64,000 bases of DNA from Buchnera aphidicola (Brachycaudus cardui) (GTDB taxonomy: Bacteria; Pseudomonadota; Gammaproteobacteria; Enterobacterales; Enterobacteriaceae): positions 1-64,000 of the forward strand of contig NZ_CP034879.1 of assembly GCF_005081945.1 (NCBI RefSeq). The letters run 5' to 3'. Made by a program: the position numbers and the translations under genes. The first letter of the stretch is position 1. The number at the start of each line of letters is the position of its first letter. The notes under the pieces were generated by a model. That model worked only from the letters and a program-made list of their open reading frames with translations, was not told where the DNA came from and did not search any database. Shown piece after piece: positions 36,382 through 48,465 of the stretch.

Positions 36382-37030
36382 TATTTTTCCTTTTTTATTT
36401 GAATGTAAAAAATTAATAATTTAGATATTATTTTTATAAATTTAGATAGAAAAATTTATGTTAAAACGTATTTTGATATGTAAATTTTTTCTATATATTT
36501 GATATAAAAAGAAAAAATATATCTTTATTTATCATATTATAAAATTTTATTTTAATAAAAAATAAATATAAAAATAAAGAAAAGTAAGATAAAATTGATT
36601 AAATTAAAAAAAATTTTTAATGTATAATATACATCGTCATAATAAAACAGATAGCATATACTTTTAAAGTAATAATTTTTTATATATGAAAATTAATATT
36701 AATTTTTTATTAAAATATTTATTTTACTCAATCAAATAATTTATTTCTATACAGCAATAAAGCAACTAATACACATCACTAATTTGATGAATTAAGAAGT
36801 ATTAAATTAATATTTTTAAAAATTTTTAATTATAGTTCGGAAACAAATAATACTATAATATTATTTATTTTAATAAATAAGCTGATTATATAATTATTAC
36901 TATTTTTAAATGTATAAATTAATATTTTGTTATCATACTGATTGATATACTAATTAATCAATATAAATTATTATTTTTTTGCTTTGGCTGCTTTTAAGAG
37001 CAGCCATAATTTAGATATATTTAAAAAATA
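36382..37030. other. 649-bp spacer between rpoC and hupA
   Basis: The longest gene-free stretch of the window. In E. coli this interval contains a series of genes including thi genes and hemE. Here I see no frame of useful length, no tRNA, and no recognisable protein remnant. It is almost pure A/T apart from the hairpin at 36986-37005. It must hold the hupA promoter, but no convincing -35/-10 pair was found. I read it as eroded DNA left by gene loss. Confidence 0.5.
36986..37005 (-). terminator. GC-rich hairpin downstream of rpoC
   Basis: GGCTGCT (36986-36992) pairs perfectly with AGCAGCC (36999-37005) around a 6-nt loop, 25 bp past the rpoC stop. On the rpoC strand it is followed by A-rich sequence, not a U-tract, so it may act as a 3'-end stabiliser or depend on another factor. 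Confidence 0.5.
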
Positions 37031-40000
37031 TTAAGTATAATTATTTTTTGTAAGAGTAGAATTTAATAATTCTGAAAGACTAGCAGAAGCTTCCTCAACA
37101 CTAATTTGAGAGCTATTAACTACTAGATTACTATGTTTTTTTTCACGACGTTTTAAACGTTCTTTATGATATGCATATCCTGTACCTGCAGGAATTAAAC
37201 GTCCAACAATAACATTTTCTTTTAATCCTCTTAATTCATCTCTTTTTCCTGCAACTGCAGATTCAGTTAATACTCTTGTAGTTTCTTGAAATGAAGCTGC
37301 AGATATAAAAGATTCTGTAGCAAGTGAAGCTTTTGTAATACCTAATAAATCTCTTGAAAAAGTAGCAGATATTTTCTTTTTTTTATCTAATATACGATTT
37401 GAAATTTTTATACGAGAAAATTCAACTTGTTCACCGTTTAAAAAATCAGAATCTCCTGATTTTACTATAGTAGCTTTACGAAGCATTTGTCTTATAATGA
37501 CTTCAATGTGTTTATCATTAATTTTAACACCTTGTAGACGATATACTTCTTGTACTTCATTAACAATATATCTAGTTACAGCTTGAACACCTCTTAAACG
37601 AAGAATATCATGTGGTGATTCAGGGCCGTCAGACACAACATCTCCTCTTTCGACTCTTTCTCCTTCAAATACATTTAATTGTCTCCATTTTGGTATCATT
37701 TCTTCGTAAGGATCACTACCGTCTACTGGTGTTATAACTAGTCTTCTTTTACCTTTTGTTTCTTTTCCAAACGATATAATACCACTAATTTCAGCTAAAA
37801 TAGCTAGTTCTTTTGGTCGTCTAGCTTCAAATAAATCTGCTACTCTTGGAAGTCCTCCAGTAATATCTTTAGTTCCTCCTGATTCTTGAGGTACTCGCGC
37901 TAAAGTATCACCTGAACTGATTTGAACTCCATCATCTAACTGAACAATAGCTTTTCCAGGTAAAAAGTATTGAGCTGGCATATCTGTTCCTGCAATAAGA
38001 ACGTCTTGTCCATTACAATCAATTATTTTTAATGCTGGTCTTAAATCTTTACCAATAGACATTCTTTCTGCGGTATCTAATATTACTATAGAAGTTAATC
38101 CTGTTAATTCATCTGCCTGTCTTGTAATACTTTGACCATCTATCATATCTACAAATCGAACAAAACCATTAACTTCAGTGATTACAGGCATAGTATGAGG
38201 ATCCCATTTTGCTACTGTTTCTCCAGAGTTAACTTTTTCACTATTTCCTTTAGCCATAATTGCTCCATAAGGAACTTTATAAGTTTCTTTTGTTCTTCCA
38301 AAATTATCAATAATATTTAATTCTACATTTCTAGAAGTAATAACTATTTTCCCTGCAGAATTAGTTACGAATTTAGCATTATTAAGGTGTATAACACCTT
38401 GATTTTTTACTTGAATACTAGATTCTGCTGCAGCTCTAGATGCTGCACCACCAATATGAAAGGTTCGCATAGTCAATTGTGTTCCGGGTTCTCCGATAGA
38501 TTGAGCAGCAATGACTCCGATAGCTTCTCCTTTATTGACTAAATTACCTCGTGCTAAATCTCTACCATAACAATAAGAACAAACACCAAAATCAGTATCG
38601 CAATTAACTACTGATCTTACTTTCACATTATCTATAGAATTATTTTCTAAAATATCACACCATTTTTCGTTCAGTAGTGTGTTTCTTTGAATTAAAATAT
38701 TTTGAGTATTAGGAATGATAACATTATCTGCTGTAATACGGCCTAAAACACGTTCACGTAATGGTTCTTTTACATCACCTCCTTCAATTAATGGAGTCAT
38801 TAAAATTCCTTCATGTGTACCACAATCATCTTCTGTAACCACTAAATCTTGTGCTACATCCACTAAACGACGAGTTAAATATCCAGAATTAGCAGTTTTT
38901 AATGCTGTATCAGCTAGTCCTTTACGTGCTCCATGAGTAGAAATAAAATATTGTAATACATTTAAACCTTCTCGAAAATTAGCTGTGATTGGTGTTTCAA
39001 TAATAGATCCATCTGGTTTTGCCATTAATCCTCTCATCCCAGCTAATTGACGAATTTGTGCAGCAGAGCCTCGGGCACCTGAGTCAGCCATCATAAAAAT
39101 ACTATTAAAAGATATTTGTTTCTGTTTTTTACCTTTTTTATTTATTACAGTTTCTGTAGATAAATTTTCCATCATTGCTTTAGCTACTCTTTCATTAGAT
39201 GCTGCCCAAATATCAATAACTTTGTTATATCTCTCACCTGCTGTAACTAATCCAGATTGAAATTGTTCCTGTATTTCAGCAACTTCAATTTCTGCTTCAT
39301 TAATAATATTTGCTTTTTTTTCTGGTATAACCATATCATCAATACCAACTGAAGCTCCAGATCTTGCTGCATAAGCAAATCCAGTGTACATTATTTGATC
39401 AGCAAAAAAAACAGTAGGTTTAAGTCCTAAAATACGATAACAGGTATTGAGCATTTTAGAGATATCTTTCTTTCCTAAAGTTTGATTGACAATACTAAAT
39501 GGAAGACCTTTAGGAACAATCATCCATAAAATTGCTCGACCTACAGTTGTATGAATTATTTTTGTGACTGAAGTAAAATTTTTATCTTTATTTTTTTGAT
39601 ATTCTATTATTCTTACTCTTACTAAAGAGTGCAATTCAGCAATGCCTAAACGATATACTTTTTCTGCTTCATTTGAACCATTTAATAGCATACCTTCACC
39701 TTTGCCATTAATTTTTTCACGAGTCATATAATACAACCCTAAAACAACATCTTGAGAAGGTACAATAATAGGTTCTCCATTAGCTGGTGAAAGAATATTA
39801 TTAGTAGACATCATTAAAGCTCTAGCTTCTAATTGTGATTCTAGAGTCAATGGAACATGTACAGCCATTTGATCTCCATCAAAATCAGCATTATAAGCTG
39901 CACATACTAATGGATGTAGTTGAATTGCTTTACCTTCGATGAGTACAGGTTCAAATGCTTGTATTCCTAATCTATGTAAAGTAGGTGCACGATTTAAGAG

Positions 40001-41263
40001 AACTGGATGTTCACGAATAACTTCATCTAAAATATCCCATACTACTGCTTCTTCTCTTTCTACCATTTTTTTTGCTGCTTTAATAGTAGTAGCTAAACCA
40101 CGTACTTCTAATTTTCCATATATAAATGGTTTAAAAAGTTCTAATGCCATTTTTTTAGGTAATCCACATTGATGTAAGCGGAGATAAGGACCTACAGTAA
40201 TTACTGAACGACCTGAGTAATCTACACGTTTTCCTAGAAGGTTTTGTCGGAATCTTCCTTGTTTTCCTTTAATCATATCAGCTAATGATTTAAGAGGTCT
40301 TTTATTAGATCCTGTAATAGCTCGTCCTCTTCTTCCGTTATCTAATAAGGCATCTACCGCTTCTTGTAACATTCTTTTTTCATTTCGTACAATAATATCT
40401 GGAGCAGCTAAATCTAATAAACGTTTAAGACGATTATTTCTATTAATTACTCTACGATATAAATCATTTAAATCAGATGTAGCAAATCTTCCTCCATCTA
40501 ATGGTACTAACGGTCTTAGATCAGGTGGTAATACTGGTAATACAGTAAGAATCATCCATTCCGGTTTATTATGAGATTGAATAAAAGCTTCTAACAATTT
40601 AATTCTTTTCGTTAATTTTTTTCTTTTTGTTTCTGAATTAGTATCATGTAATTCAGTTCTTAGCGTATCGCATTCCTGTATTAGATTCATGTCTTTTAAT
40701 AGACATTGAATCGCTTCTGCTCCCATTGTTGCATGAAATTCATCTCCAAATTCTTCTAAAGCATCTAAATATTGTTCTTCTGTTAAAATCTGGTTTTTTT
40801 CAAGAGTAGTCATACCAGCTTCTATAACAACATAAGATTCAAAATATAATACTCTTTCAATGTCTCTTAAAGGCATATCTAACAATAAACCTATACGCGA
40901 TGGTAAAGATTTTAAAAACCAAATATGAGCTGTAGGTGAAGACAGTTCTATATGACCCATTCGTTCACGTCTTACTTTACTTTGTGTAACCTCAACTCCA
41001 CATTTTTCACAAATAACACCTCGGTGTTTCAATCTTTTATATTTACCGCATAAACACTCATAATCTTTAACTGGACCAAAAATACGAGCACAAAATAGCC
41101 CATCTCTTTCAGGTTTAAATGTACGATAATTAATTGTTTCAGGTTTTTTTACTTCACCAAACGACCAAGACCTAATCATATCAGGTGAAGCTAATGAAAT
41201 TTTGATAGCATCAAAATCTTCATTTTTAGTTTGGGATTTAAGAAATTTTAGTAAATCTTTCAC
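37031..41263 (-). CDS. rpoC: RNA polymerase beta' subunit (RpoC)
   Basis: Largest subunit of RNA polymerase. It has 1410 residues (E. coli 1407). The N-terminal zinc-binding [22 protein letters not shown], the catalytic [15 protein letters not shown] with the three Mg-binding Asp residues, the bridge-helix/trigger-loop region and the second zinc site [19 protein letters not shown] are intact, except that no deletion is seen in any lineage insert. The start is GTG as in E. coli (MKDLLKFLK), with GGGAG upstream. Co-transcribed with rpoB, gap 80 bp. Confidence 0.99.
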   Translation of the reverse strand: MKDLLKFLKSQTKNEDFDAIKISLASPDMIRSWSFGEVKKPETINYRTFKPERDGLFCARIFGPVKDYECLCGKYKRLKHRGVICEKCGVEVTQSKVRRERMGHIELSSPTAHIWFLKSLPSRIGLLLDMPLRDIERVLYFESYVVIEAGMTTLEKNQILTEEQYLDALEEFGDEFHATMGAEAIQCLLKDMNLIQECDTLRTELHDTNSETKRKKLTKRIKLLEAFIQSHNKPEWMILTVLPVLPPDLRPLVPLDGGRFATSDLNDLYRRVINRNNRLKRLLDLAAPDIIVRNEKRMLQEAVDALLDNGRRGRAITGSNKRPLKSLADMIKGKQGRFRQNLLGKRVDYSGRSVITVGPYLRLHQCGLPKKMALELFKPFIYGKLEVRGLATTIKAAKKMVEREEAVVWDILDEVIREHPVLLNRAPTLHRLGIQAFEPVLIEGKAIQLHPLVCAAYNADFDGDQMAVHVPLTLESQLEARALMMSTNNILSPANGEPIIVPSQDVVLGLYYMTREKINGKGEGMLLNGSNEAEKVYRLGIAELHSLVRVRIIEYQKNKDKNFTSVTKIIHTTVGRAILWMIVPKGLPFSIVNQTLGKKDISKMLNTCYRILGLKPTVFFADQIMYTGFAYAARSGASVGIDDMVIPEKKANIINEAEIEVAEIQEQFQSGLVTAGERYNKVIDIWAASNERVAKAMMENLSTETVINKKGKKQKQISFNSIFMMADSGARGSAAQIRQLAGMRGLMAKPDGSIIETPITANFREGLNVLQYFISTHGARKGLADTALKTANSGYLTRRLVDVAQDLVVTEDDCGTHEGILMTPLIEGGDVKEPLRERVLGRITADNVIIPNTQNILIQRNTLLNEKWCDILENNSIDNVKVRSVVNCDTDFGVCSYCYGRDLARGNLVNKGEAIGVIAAQSIGEPGTQLTMRTFHIGGAASRAAAESSIQVKNQGVIHLNNAKFVTNSAGKIVITSRNVELNIIDNFGRTKETYKVPYGAIMAKGNSEKVNSGETVAKWDPHTMPVITEVNGFVRFVDMIDGQSITRQADELTGLTSIVILDTAERMSIGKDLRPALKIIDCNGQDVLIAGTDMPAQYFLPGKAIVQLDDGVQISSGDTLARVPQESGGTKDITGGLPRVADLFEARRPKELAILAEISGIISFGKETKGKRRLVITPVDGSDPYEEMIPKWRQLNVFEGERVERGDVVSDGPESPHDILRLRGVQAVTRYIVNEVQEVYRLQGVKINDKHIEVIIRQMLRKATIVKSGDSDFLNGEQVEFSRIKISNRILDKKKKISATFSRDLLGITKASLATESFISAASFQETTRVLTESAVAGKRDELRGLKENVIVGRLIPAGTGYAYHKERLKRREKKHSNLVVNSSQISVEEASASLSELLNSTLTKNNYT

Positions 41264-41270
41264 GCATTAG

Positions 41271-41282
41271 CTCCCGTCGGAG
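41271..41282 (-). promoter_or_regulatory. GC-rich Shine-Dalgarno element of rpoC
   Basis: On the mRNA strand CTCCGACGGGAG lies eight bases before the GTG start. GGGAG is an excellent ribosome site and decides the GTG start. The same bases can fold as a tight CTCC/GGAG stem-loop. From memory E. coli rpoC has a very similar sequence, so it appears conserved against the AT drift. Confidence 0.5.
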
Positions 41283-41343
41283 TGAAACTTGTAGGGTAAT
41301 AAATCTATAAATATTTTTACTGTTTTAGAATAGTTTAATTATA

Positions 41344-44300
41344 TCATTCGCTTTCTAATTCAATATTAATACCTAACGAACGAATTTCTTTTAATAAAAC
41401 ATTAAACGATTCTGGCATACCAGGTTCCATTTGATGATTACCATCTACGATGTTTTTATACATTTTAGTTCTTCCATTCACATCATCAGATTTTACAGTT
41501 AACATTTCTTGTAATGTATAAGAAGCTCCATATGCTTCTAGCGCCCAAACTTCCATTTCACCGAAACGTTGTCCACCAAATTGAGCTTTACCGCCTAATG
41601 GTTGCTGAGTAACTAAGCTATAAGAACCAGTAGAACGAGCATGCATTTTATCATCAACTAGATGATTTAATTTTAACATATACATATAACCCACTGTGAC
41701 TGGTCTTTCAAATTTTTCCCCTGTTCTGCCATCAAAAAGTGTAATTTGTCCAGATGTAGGTAAATCTGCAAATTTTAAAAATTTTTTTATTTCATTTTCC
41801 TGTGCACCATCAAATACAGGCGTAGCAATAGGCATACCATTTTTTAAATTATTTGCTAAACATAAAATTTCTTCATTAGAAAAAGTGTCTAGATCTATTT
41901 TTTGGCGTAAATTATCTCCTAAATTAAAAGCTTTTTGAATAAACTGTCTTAAATTAGATATTTTTTCTTGTTTTTTTATCATGTTATTAATTTTATTGCC
42001 GATACCTTTAGCTGCCATTCCTAAATGTGTTTCAAGTATTTGTCCAATATTCATGCGAGAAGGAACACCTAAAGGATTTAAGACGATATCGACTGGTATA
42101 CCATTTTCATCATAAGGCATATCTTCAACAGGATTAATCTTAGAAATAACTCCTTTATTTCCATGTCGTCCTGCCATTTTATCACCAGGTTGAATTTGAC
42201 GCTTGACTGCTAAATATACTTTTACTATTTTTAAAACACCTGGAGCAAGATCATCTCCTTGTGTGATTTTTCGACGTTTTATTTCAATTTTTTTATTAAA
42301 TTCTTCTTTTAACTCATTATGTTGTTTTGCAAGTTTTTCTATTTCTTGTTGTTGGTCTTTTTGTTTTATTTCGATTGATAACCATTTTTCATAAGATAAA
42401 TTATTAAGTTGATCTATTTTAATATCAAAAGATATAAGAATTTTTTTAATATGAGTAAATAAACTAGATTCAAATATTTTAAATTCTTCTGTCAGATCTT
42501 TTTTTACTTTTTTAAGTTGCATGTCTTCAATTTCTAAAGCTCTTTTATCTTTTTTTACACCATCTCTTGTGAATATTTGCACATCGATTACAGTGCCTGA
42601 TACTCCATTAGGAACTCGTAATGAAGAATCTTTTACATCTGATGCTTTTTCACCAAAAATAGCTCGCAATAATTTTTCTTCTGGTGTCAGTTGCGTTTCT
42701 CCTTTTGGAGTTACTTTTCCTACTAAGATATCACCTCCAGTTACTTCAGCTCCAATATATACAATTCCTGATTCATCTAATTTTGATAGAGCAGCTTCTC
42801 CTACATTAGGTATATCTGCACTAATTTCTTCTGGTCCTAATTTAGTATCTCTTGATATACATGACAATTCTTGAATATGAATTGTAGTAAAACGATCTTC
42901 TTGAACAATTCTTTCTGATACTAAAATAGAATCTTCAAAATTATATCCATTCCAAGGCATGAATGCTACTCGCATATTTTGTCCTAATGCAAGTTCGCCT
43001 AAATCAGTAGATGGTCCATCAGCTAAAACATCACCTTTTTTAATTTTTTCACCTAAATTGACACAAGGTTGTTGATTAATACAAGTATTCTGATTAGATC
43101 GAGTATATTTAGTTAAATTATAAATATCTATTCCAGCTTCTTCTGAATGCATTTCCTTTTCATTAACTTTAACAACAATACGAGAGGCATCTACATATTG
43201 AATAAATCCACTTCTTTTAGCTACAGCAGTAACACCTGAATCTACTGCGACTGCTCTTTCCATTCCAGTTCCCACTAAAGGTTTATCTGCTTTAAGAGTA
43301 GGTACTGCTTGACGTTGCATATTTGCACCCATTAATGCTCTATTTGCATCATCATGTTCAAGAAAAGGTATTAAAGATGCACCTACAGATACAATTTGTT
43401 GAGTAGAAACATCCATATAATTAACTTGATTGCAATTGAATAAACTAGATTCGCCTTTATGTCTACAAGTTACTAAATCATCAGTAAAAAAACCATTTTT
43501 ATCAAGATTAGTATTTGCTTGGGCAATGATATAATTACCTTCTTCTATAGCAGATAAATAATTTATTTCTTCAGTAACTAATCCATTTCGTACTTTTCTA
43601 TACGGTGTTTCTAAAAATCCATATGAATTAGTTTGAGCATAGACAGATAAAGAATTAATTAGTCCAATATTAGGACCTTCTGGTGTTTCTATAGGACATA
43701 CTCGTCCATAATGTGTTGGATGAACATCTCTAACTTCAAATCCTGCTCTTTCTCTTGTTAAACCGCCTAGTCCTAATGCTGAAATTCGTCTTTTATGTGT
43801 AATTTCTGATAAAGGATTATTTTGATCCATAAATTGAGATAATTGACTAGATCCAAAAAATTCTTTAACAGCAGCTGATATTGGTTTAGCATTTATCATG
43901 TCTTGTGGCATAATAGTATCTAAATCACCAATAGATAATCTTTCTTTTACTGCTCTTTCGACTCTTACTAAACCAATTCTAAATTGATTTTCTGCCATTT
44001 CTCCTACTGATCTAATACGTCTGTTACCTAAATGATCAATATCATCTATTTCTCCTTTTCCATTTCGTATATCAATTATTTTTTTTATAACATCAATGAT
44101 ATCTTCTTTGTTTAAAGTAGATGATCCTTCAATTTCTTGACGTAGAAGAGATCTGTTAAATTTCATTCTACCAACAGAAGATAAGTCATATCGATCTTCA
44201 CAAAAAAATAAATTTTCAAATAAATTTTCTGTTGCTTCTTTAGTAGGAGGCTCACCAGGTCTCATAACTCGGTATATTTCTATTAAAGCACTTGTACGAT

Positions 44301-45372
44301 CATGAGCAGAGTCTATACGTAGTGTTTCTGATATATATGGACCATGATCTAAATCATTAGTAAATAGTGTTTCAATAAGATTAAAACCTGATTGTTGTAG
44401 TTTTTCTAATATTTCTAGAGATAATTCAGTATTAGCAAAAATAATTATTTCACCTGTTTTTTTATCAAAATAATTTTTAGATACAATTCTTCCTAAAATA
44501 TATTCTACTGGAACATTGATAGATTTAATTTTATTATTTTTTAGTTCTTGAATATGTCTAGCAGTAATACGACGACCTTTTTCTACATATATTTTGCCAT
44601 CTTTTTGAATATCAAAAGATGCAGTTTCACCTCTTAGTCTTTCAGGCACTAATTCTAATTGAATTATATTTTTTTCGATCTGAAAAATATTTTTTTCAAA
44701 AAATAGATTCAAAATTTCTTCTGTATTATAATTTAGAGCTCGTAATATAATACTCACTGGTAGTTTACGACGCCTATCAATTCTCACAAATAAATTATCT
44801 TTTGGATCAAATTCAAAATCTAACCAAGATCCTCTATAGGGAATAATACGTGCATTATAGAGTACTTTTCCTGAAGAATGTGTTTTGCCTTTATCACTAT
44901 CAAAAAAAACTCCAGGACTACGGTGCAACTGAGAAACTACAACTCTTTCTGTTCCATTTATTATAAATGTTCCATTATCAGTCATTAGTGGTATTTCACC
45001 CATATAAACTTCTTGTTCTTTAATATCTTTAACATTAGCTTCTAATGCATCACGTTCATAAATGACAAGACGTAATCTTACTCTTAAAGGCGCTGAATAA
45101 GTCGCACCTCTTATTTGACATTCTTTTACGTCAAATATTGCTTCTCCTAAACGATAACTAACATATTGAAGTTCAGAATTCCCATTATAACTTTGAATTG
45201 GAAAAACAGAACGAAAAGCTGCTTCTAATCCATGTTGACCCTCTAAATCTGGTTCAATAAATTTTTTAAAAGAATCTAGTTGAATTGAAAGAAGATATGG
45301 TATATCTAAAACTTGAGGACGTTTGCCAAAATCTTTACGAATACGTTTTTTTTCAGTATAAGAGTAAACCAT
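41344..45372 (-). CDS. rpoB: RNA polymerase beta subunit (RpoB)
   Basis: Second-largest RNA polymerase subunit, forming one pincer of the active cleft. Its 1342 residues equal E. coli. The rifampicin-pocket region [28 protein letters not shown] is intact, with no resistance-type change. [15 protein letters not shown] and the C-terminal [18 protein letters not shown] are present. The most diverged segment is about 940-1040, a dispensable lineage-specific insert in E. coli. Follows rplL across a spacer containing the attenuator hairpin. Confidence 0.99.
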   Translation of the reverse strand: MVYSYTEKKRIRKDFGKRPQVLDIPYLLSIQLDSFKKFIEPDLEGQHGLEAAFRSVFPIQSYNGNSELQYVSYRLGEAIFDVKECQIRGATYSAPLRVRLRLVIYERDALEANVKDIKEQEVYMGEIPLMTDNGTFIINGTERVVVSQLHRSPGVFFDSDKGKTHSSGKVLYNARIIPYRGSWLDFEFDPKDNLFVRIDRRRKLPVSIILRALNYNTEEILNLFFEKNIFQIEKNIIQLELVPERLRGETASFDIQKDGKIYVEKGRRITARHIQELKNNKIKSINVPVEYILGRIVSKNYFDKKTGEIIIFANTELSLEILEKLQQSGFNLIETLFTNDLDHGPYISETLRIDSAHDRTSALIEIYRVMRPGEPPTKEATENLFENLFFCEDRYDLSSVGRMKFNRSLLRQEIEGSSTLNKEDIIDVIKKIIDIRNGKGEIDDIDHLGNRRIRSVGEMAENQFRIGLVRVERAVKERLSIGDLDTIMPQDMINAKPISAAVKEFFGSSQLSQFMDQNNPLSEITHKRRISALGLGGLTRERAGFEVRDVHPTHYGRVCPIETPEGPNIGLINSLSVYAQTNSYGFLETPYRKVRNGLVTEEINYLSAIEEGNYIIAQANTNLDKNGFFTDDLVTCRHKGESSLFNCNQVNYMDVSTQQIVSVGASLIPFLEHDDANRALMGANMQRQAVPTLKADKPLVGTGMERAVAVDSGVTAVAKRSGFIQYVDASRIVVKVNEKEMHSEEAGIDIYNLTKYTRSNQNTCINQQPCVNLGEKIKKGDVLADGPSTDLGELALGQNMRVAFMPWNGYNFEDSILVSERIVQEDRFTTIHIQELSCISRDTKLGPEEISADIPNVGEAALSKLDESGIVYIGAEVTGGDILVGKVTPKGETQLTPEEKLLRAIFGEKASDVKDSSLRVPNGVSGTVIDVQIFTRDGVKKDKRALEIEDMQLKKVKKDLTEEFKIFESSLFTHIKKILISFDIKIDQLNNLSYEKWLSIEIKQKDQQQEIEKLAKQHNELKEEFNKKIEIKRRKITQGDDLAPGVLKIVKVYLAVKRQIQPGDKMAGRHGNKGVISKINPVEDMPYDENGIPVDIVLNPLGVPSRMNIGQILETHLGMAAKGIGNKINNMIKKQEKISNLRQFIQKAFNLGDNLRQKIDLDTFSNEEILCLANNLKNGMPIATPVFDGAQENEIKKFLKFADLPTSGQITLFDGRTGEKFERPVTVGYMYMLKLNHLVDDKMHARSTGSYSLVTQQPLGGKAQFGGQRFGEMEVWALEAYGASYTLQEMLTVKSDDVNGRTKMYKNIVDGNHQMEPGMPESFNVLLKEIRSLGINIELESE

Positions 45373-45537
45373 AGGGTTCCTAAGCTCGCTGATAGATAAG
45401 TTAAAATAAATTTATCTTTTTATCTGAAGGGAGAGATATTTTCAATATTTCTTAGAGAATTTTGATTGTTTTTTATAATTACTTTTATTAACCTATGATG
45501 AAATGTTTTTGAAGAAGAAATTGAATTTTGTTTCATC

Positions 45538-45566
45538 AAAAAGGCTGGTGAGTAAAATCACCAGCC
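45538..45566 (-). terminator. rplL-rpoB attenuator hairpin
   Basis: GGCTGGTGA and TCACCAGCC (45543-45551 and 45558-45566) form a perfect 9-bp GC-rich stem with a 6-nt loop, followed on the minus strand by five U. It lies 40 bp after the rplL stop and 165 bp before rpoB. E. coli has a partial terminator in this very spacer that lowers RNA polymerase synthesis relative to L7/L12. A complete terminator here would silence rpoBC unless another promoter exists, so attenuation is the likely role. Confidence 0.8.
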
Positions 45567-45606
45567 GTGCTTGAAAATTAATTAAATTATAACATTAAAT
45601 ATTTTT

Positions 45607-45975
45607 TTATTTAATCTCTATTTCTGCACCAACATCTTCTAATGTTTTTTTGAGTGATTCTGCATCTTCTTTACTAATGTTTTCTTTTAAAACTGTTGGA
45701 GCTGATTCTACTAAGTCTTTAGCTTCTTTTAGCCCTAGTCCAGTTGCGCTTCGTACGGTTTTAATTACAGATACTTTATTTGGTCCAATCACTTTTAAAA
45801 AAATATCAAATTCTGTTTTTTCTTCCTGTAAATCTTTTTCATTATTATTATTGGAATTAATAGGCATACTAGCAGAAACTCCAAATTTTTCTTCCATTGC
45901 AGAAATTAGATCTACAACATTTATAACTGACATTTCCGATATAGCGTTTAAGATTTGTTCTTTAGTAATAGACAT
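45607..45975 (-). CDS. rplL: 50S ribosomal protein L7/L12 (RplL)
   Basis: Flexible stalk protein, present in several copies per ribosome, that recruits translation GTPases. It has 122 residues (E. coli 121). The N-terminal dimerisation helix (1-35) is followed by a hinge that is Asn/Lys/Glu-rich ([14 protein letters not shown]) instead of the Ala-rich hinge of E. coli. The C-terminal domain has [24 protein letters not shown] with the factor-contacting Lys residues. It is followed by the attenuator hairpin. Confidence 0.98.
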   Translation of the reverse strand: MSITKEQILNAISEMSVINVVDLISAMEEKFGVSASMPINSNNNNEKDLQEEKTEFDIFLKVIGPNKVSVIKTVRSATGLGLKEAKDLVESAPTVLKENISKEDAESLKKTLEDVGAEIEIK

Positions 45976-46041
45976 AACAATAATTCCTAATAAGAATTAG
46001 AATTATTTTAGATGTATTGAATACATCAAAAATAATAACCT

Positions 46042-46539
46042 TTAAGAGGTTTCTTTTTTCTTTTTTATAGCAGATAATGTATAAATAAGTTTTCCAGCAA
46101 TTGACATCTTTAATATAAATAAAAGTTTTATTATTGCTTCTTTATAAGTAGGCATATCTGCTAGTTGATTAATTTCTACAATAGAGAGTAATTTCCCTTC
46201 AAAAGCTGCTCCTGTAATTTTGAAATGTGTATTTTTTTTTGAGAATTCTTTAAATAATCTAGGACCACTACCTGGATGTGTCATAGAATAAGCAATGAAA
46301 GTAGAGCCTTTTATTTTTTTTTTTAAACATTCAAAATTAGTATTTTTAATTGCTAAAGATAGTAGAGTATTTCGAACAATACTCATTTTCACTCCAATTT
46401 CACGTCCAGATTTTCGTAATTGATTTATTTTATTTACTGAAATACCTTGAGAATCTGCAGTCACAGCTGATAGTGCAATATTCGATATTTTATTAATTTT
46501 TGAAACAATTATTTTTTTTTCATTAAGATTTAATGCCAT
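46042..46539 (-). CDS. rplJ: 50S ribosomal protein L10 (RplJ)
   Basis: Base of the ribosomal stalk; binds 23S rRNA and the L7/L12 dimers, and in E. coli represses its own mRNA leader. The 165 residues equal E. coli. MALNLNEKKIIVSKI, GVKMSIVRNTLL and the family segment HPGSGPRLFKEF are clear. Codons 72-76 contain an A11 run (46314-46324), the longest homopolymer seen in a gene here. The 190-bp spacer upstream is where the E. coli L10 leader lies. Confidence 0.97.
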   Translation of the reverse strand: MALNLNEKKIIVSKINKISNIALSAVTADSQGISVNKINQLRKSGREIGVKMSIVRNTLLSLAIKNTNFECLKKKIKGSTFIAYSMTHPGSGPRLFKEFSKKNTHFKITGAAFEGKLLSIVEINQLADMPTYKEAIIKLLFILKMSIAGKLIYTLSAIKKKKETS

Positions 46540-46729
46540 TTATCAGATTCTCCTCTAGAGAGAAATACTTTTTTTTAAACAGCATATAAGTATTATCACA
46601 ATATGACCATAAAATAAATTTCTTAAAGTGATAAACATATAATGTTAGAAATAATTTTATATACTGATTAAAAAATGGGGATACTATTATAGATAATTTT
46701 TTTTATATCGTAAAGTGAAAATCATTTGA
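46540..46729 (-). other. rplJ leader region (190 bp)
   Basis: Spacer between rplA and rplJ. In E. coli this holds the rplJ promoter and the structured L10-L7/L12 translational repressor site. The length suits such a leader, and AGAGGAGAAT-like purines lie before the rplJ ATG. I could not confirm the L10-binding fold by eye. Confidence 0.35.
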
Positions 46730-47425
46730 TTAAATAGCTAAACTAGATTGATCAACAATTAATCCTATACCCATAGTAGTCGATAGTACTATTTTTTTGA
46801 TGTATATTCCTTTTGATTGAGGAGGTTTTGATTTTTTGATAGATTCTAAAAATACATTAAAATTTTCTTTTATATGATTTTTATCAAAACTAATTCTACC
46901 AAGTGTAGAATGCACAATACCGTATTTATCATTACGATAACGAACTTGTCCTGTTTTAGCATTTTTGATAGCTTCGCCAATATTACTTGTTATTGTGCCT
47001 AATTTAGGATTTGGCATTAAACCACGTGGTCCTAATATTTGTCCTAACTGTGTTACGACTTTCATTGCATCAGGTGAAGCAATAACAACATTGAAATTTA
47101 CACCTTCTTTTTTTATTTTTTCAGCTAAGTCTTCCATTCCTACTAGTTCTGCACCTGCTTTTTTAGCTATTTCAATATTATCACCTTGAGTAAATACAGC
47201 GACTCTAATAGATCGTCCAAGACCATTAGGCAGAACTGTTGAACCTCGAATATTTTGATCAGATTTTTTTGAATTGATACCTAAATTGATAGCGATATCG
47301 ATACTTTCATCAAATTTTACTTTTGATGATTGTTTTAATAATACTATTAATTCATCAATGTTATATGATTGCTGTAAATTAATATTATTTTTAATATTTT
47401 TTATGCGTTTAGTAATTTTAGTCAT
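46730..47425 (-). CDS. rplA: 50S ribosomal protein L1 (RplA)
   Basis: Large-subunit protein of the mobile L1 stalk; in E. coli it also represses the rplKA message. It has 231 residues (E. coli 234). The L1 signature region [14 protein letters not shown], the segment [17 protein letters not shown] and the [21 protein letters not shown] block are present. It starts 3 bp after the rplK stop, so translational coupling is likely. Confidence 0.97.
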   Translation of the reverse strand: MTKITKRIKNIKNNINLQQSYNIDELIVLLKQSSKVKFDESIDIAINLGINSKKSDQNIRGSTVLPNGLGRSIRVAVFTQGDNIEIAKKAGAELVGMEDLAEKIKKEGVNFNVVIASPDAMKVVTQLGQILGPRGLMPNPKLGTITSNIGEAIKNAKTGQVRYRNDKYGIVHSTLGRISFDKNHIKENFNVFLESIKKSKPPQSKGIYIKKIVLSTTMGIGLIVDQSSLAI

Positions 47426-47428
47426 CTA

Positions 47429-47857
47429 TTATTCCTCAATAATTAAACCCATAGATTTAGCAGTACCTTCAATAGAACGCATTATGCTTTCAATATTAGA
47501 ACCTGTCATATCACAATTTTTAATTGTTGCTATTTCTTTAATTTTTGATCGATTTATCTTCCCTATTGGTTCTATTTTTGTTTTACTAGATCCTTTTTTT
47601 ATATCAGAAAATTTTTTTAATAAAATAGAAGCTGGAGGTGTTTTTGTAATAAATGTAAATGAACGATCAGAATAAACTGTAATAATTACTGGTATAGGTA
47701 GTCCTTTTTCTATGTTTTCTGTTTTTTTATTAAATAATTTACAAAATTCCATAATATTAACACCTTTTTGACCTAATGCAGGTCCAATTGGTGGGCTAGG
47801 ATTAGCTGTTCCTGCTGGAACTTGAAGTTTAATATAAGATTGTATTTTTTTCGCCAT
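47429..47857 (-). CDS. rplK: 50S ribosomal protein L11 (RplK)
   Basis: Binds the GTPase-associated centre of 23S rRNA. It has 142 residues, the E. coli length. The proline-rich N-terminal domain has [24 protein letters not shown], and the C-terminal rRNA-binding domain has [29 protein letters not shown]. Order nusG-rplK-rplA as in E. coli, with 59 bp from nusG. Confidence 0.98.
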   Translation of the reverse strand: MAKKIQSYIKLQVPAGTANPSPPIGPALGQKGVNIMEFCKLFNKKTENIEKGLPIPVIITVYSDRSFTFITKTPPASILLKKFSDIKKGSSKTKIEPIGKINRSKIKEIATIKNCDMTGSNIESIMRSIEGTAKSMGLIIEE

Positions 47858-47916
47858 TTTTTTTATTCTCTAAATAATATATAAAATATTTTTGTTTTCA
47901 TAAAAAGAAGAATATT

Positions 47917-48462
47917 TTAGTTTTTTTCAACTTGTCTGAAATCGAGTTCTACAGGAGTAGACCTTCCAAAAATTGAAACAGAAACTTTAAGTCTACTTTT
48001 TTCATAATCAACTTCTTCTACAACACCATTAAAGTCTGAGAAAGGACCATCATTTACACGAATCATCTCTCCAGGTTCAAACAAAGTTTTAGGTCTTGGC
48101 TTATCACCAATTTGACGTAGTCTATTAATAATAATTTCTACTTCTTTATCACTAATAGGTGAAGGTTTATCTGATTTTCCACCTATAAATCCTAGTACTC
48201 TAGGAACATTTCTAATTAAATGCCAAGTAGAGTCTGTCATTATCATTTGAATTAAAACATATCCAGGAAAAAATTTATATTCACTTTTTCTGCGTTGTCC
48301 ACCTCGAATTTCAATCACTTCTTGAGAAGGGACCATTACTTCTCCAAATAAATTTTCCATTTTATTTAATTTTACATGTTCTCGTATTGATTGTGCCACT
48401 CGACCTTCAAAACCAGAAAAAGCTTGTAATACATACCATTTTTTTTTTGCACTCTGATGCAT
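47917..48462 (-). CDS. nusG: Transcription termination/antitermination factor NusG
   Basis: Binds RNA polymerase clamp helices, suppresses pausing and couples to Rho or ribosomal S10. It has 181 residues, the same as E. coli. The NGN domain starts [21 protein letters not shown] and the KOW domain contains [24 protein letters not shown], broken by no indels. Codons 5-8 (GCA then Lys-Lys-Lys, then TGG) contain an A10 run (48439-48448), a slippage risk at the start of an essential gene. Only 3 bp separate it from secE. Confidence 0.98.
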   Translation of the reverse strand: MHQSAKKKWYVLQAFSGFEGRVAQSIREHVKLNKMENLFGEVMVPSQEVIEIRGGQRRKSEYKFFPGYVLIQMIMTDSTWHLIRNVPRVLGFIGGKSDKPSPISDKEVEIIINRLRQIGDKPRPKTLFEPGEMIRVNDGPFSDFNGVVEEVDYEKSRLKVSVSIFGRSTPVELDFRQVEKN

Positions 48463-48465
48463 TTT

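Noticed and set aside
42521..42874. 117-codon open frame antisense to rpoB
   Set aside because: It is a complement-frame shadow of a conserved gene, with no ribosome site or recognisable domain. The same applies to the other long antisense frames over gyrB, groEL, rpoC, rplA/rplK and rpoD.
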